In this document: one piece after another, positions 5,900 to 6,012 of the stretch
How the letters are laid out: every line of letters begins with the position of its first letter
Numbering within the stretch: position 1 is the stretch's first letter
DNA from: Acidobacteriota bacterium
Lineage (GTDB): Bacteria; Acidobacteriota; Terriglobia; Terriglobales; SCQP01
DNA: 6,012 nucleotides
Assembly: GCA_021818645.1 (NCBI GenBank)
Contig: JAKATS010000119.1
Span: 1 to 6,012 of the forward strand
Direction of reading: 5' to 3'
The notes under the pieces: model-generated
What the model was told of the DNA's origin: nothing
Seen by the model: only the letters and a program-made list of their open reading frames with translations
Database searches by the model: none
Translations under genes and position numbers: made by a program

Positions 5900-6012
5900 A
5901 TGGGCGCCAATCCCGTACTAGGCGTATTTTTTCACTGGCTGGGCGGATTCTGTTCGGCCACCAACTTTATTCCTTTCCGCTACATTCGCCGCTGGTCGTG
6001 GGAAATTTTCTG
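5900..6012 (+). CDS. rhaT: L-rhamnose/H+ symporter, N-terminal part (runs off the right edge)
   Basis: The frame from ATG 5900 stays open to the window end (37 codons plus two bases). The visible protein contains FFHWLGGFCSATNFIPF and then RYIRRWSWEIF. This matches, by my recollection, the start of Escherichia coli RhaT (GIFWHLIGAASAACFYAPF followed by KKVKKWSWE) in the first transmembrane helix, the basic loop and the WSWE motif. RhaT is an inner-membrane ten-helix transporter that imports L-rhamnose with a proton. The upstream in-frame stop TAG at 5873-5875, with no other start between, supports ATG 5900, although the ribosome binding site is weak (possibly TGAG at 5887-5890). Divergence from rhaI across a shared control region supports the assignment. 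A related sugar transporter of the same family is the main alternative. Confidence 0.88.
   Translation, partial: MGANPVLGVFFHWLGGFCSATNFIPFRYIRRWSWEIF

Noticed and set aside
5877..5921. A 14-codon frame (MKRLSNRLWAPIPY) overlapping the rhaT start, as a leader peptide
   Set aside because: It overlaps the rhaT start in another frame, has no clear ribosome binding site and does not resemble a known attenuator leader.

Overview
This window is GC-rich, apart from an AT-rich stretch near its left end. It holds most of a divergently organised L-rhamnose catabolic locus on the right and a mobile-element-type replication ATPase gene on the left. Taxonomy cannot be fixed from this sequence. The pairing of a Pseudomonas stutzeri-type L-rhamnose isomerase with a fused rhamnulose-1-phosphate aldolase/lactaldehyde dehydrogenase and a RhaT-type symporter, at high GC, suits a soil or sediment chemoheterotroph. 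Acidobacteriota or a similar phylum is possible, but that is inference.

Layout, left to right. Positions 1-115 carry the last 37 codons of a + strand membrane protein whose body lies outside the window. Positions 116-582 contain no convincing gene. This stretch includes AT-rich DNA, a tandem 11-bp direct repeat and an 11-bp match to a tRNA-Leu(UAA) anticodon loop, which may be the scar or arm sites of an integrative element. A 536-residue P-loop ATPase (583-2193, - strand) follows, resembling the helicase/primase-associated ATPases of integrated elements, with a strong ribosome binding site. A 158-bp spacer with short repeats (2194-2351) separates it from the rhamnose genes. The bifunctional gene rhaEW (2352-4580, -) and the isomerase gene rhaI (4590-5774, -) are 9 bp apart and surely form an operon transcribed rhaI-rhaEW. 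A 125-bp divergent control region (5775-5899) carries nested inverted repeats and a promoter-like element. The first 37 codons of a rhaT-like L-rhamnose/H+ symporter (5900 to the window end, +) complete the window.

How the genes work together: RhaT imports L-rhamnose and RhaI isomerises it to L-rhamnulose. A rhamnulokinase, not in this window, would phosphorylate it. The aldolase half of RhaEW cleaves L-rhamnulose-1-phosphate to dihydroxyacetone phosphate and L-lactaldehyde, and its dehydrogenase half oxidises the lactaldehyde to lactate. The ATPase shows no functional link to sugar metabolism and probably belongs to a separate, element-derived unit.

I found no convincing previously undescribed system. 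The observations most worth checking are the possible mobile-element boundary on the left and the operator-like repeats between rhaI and rhaT.
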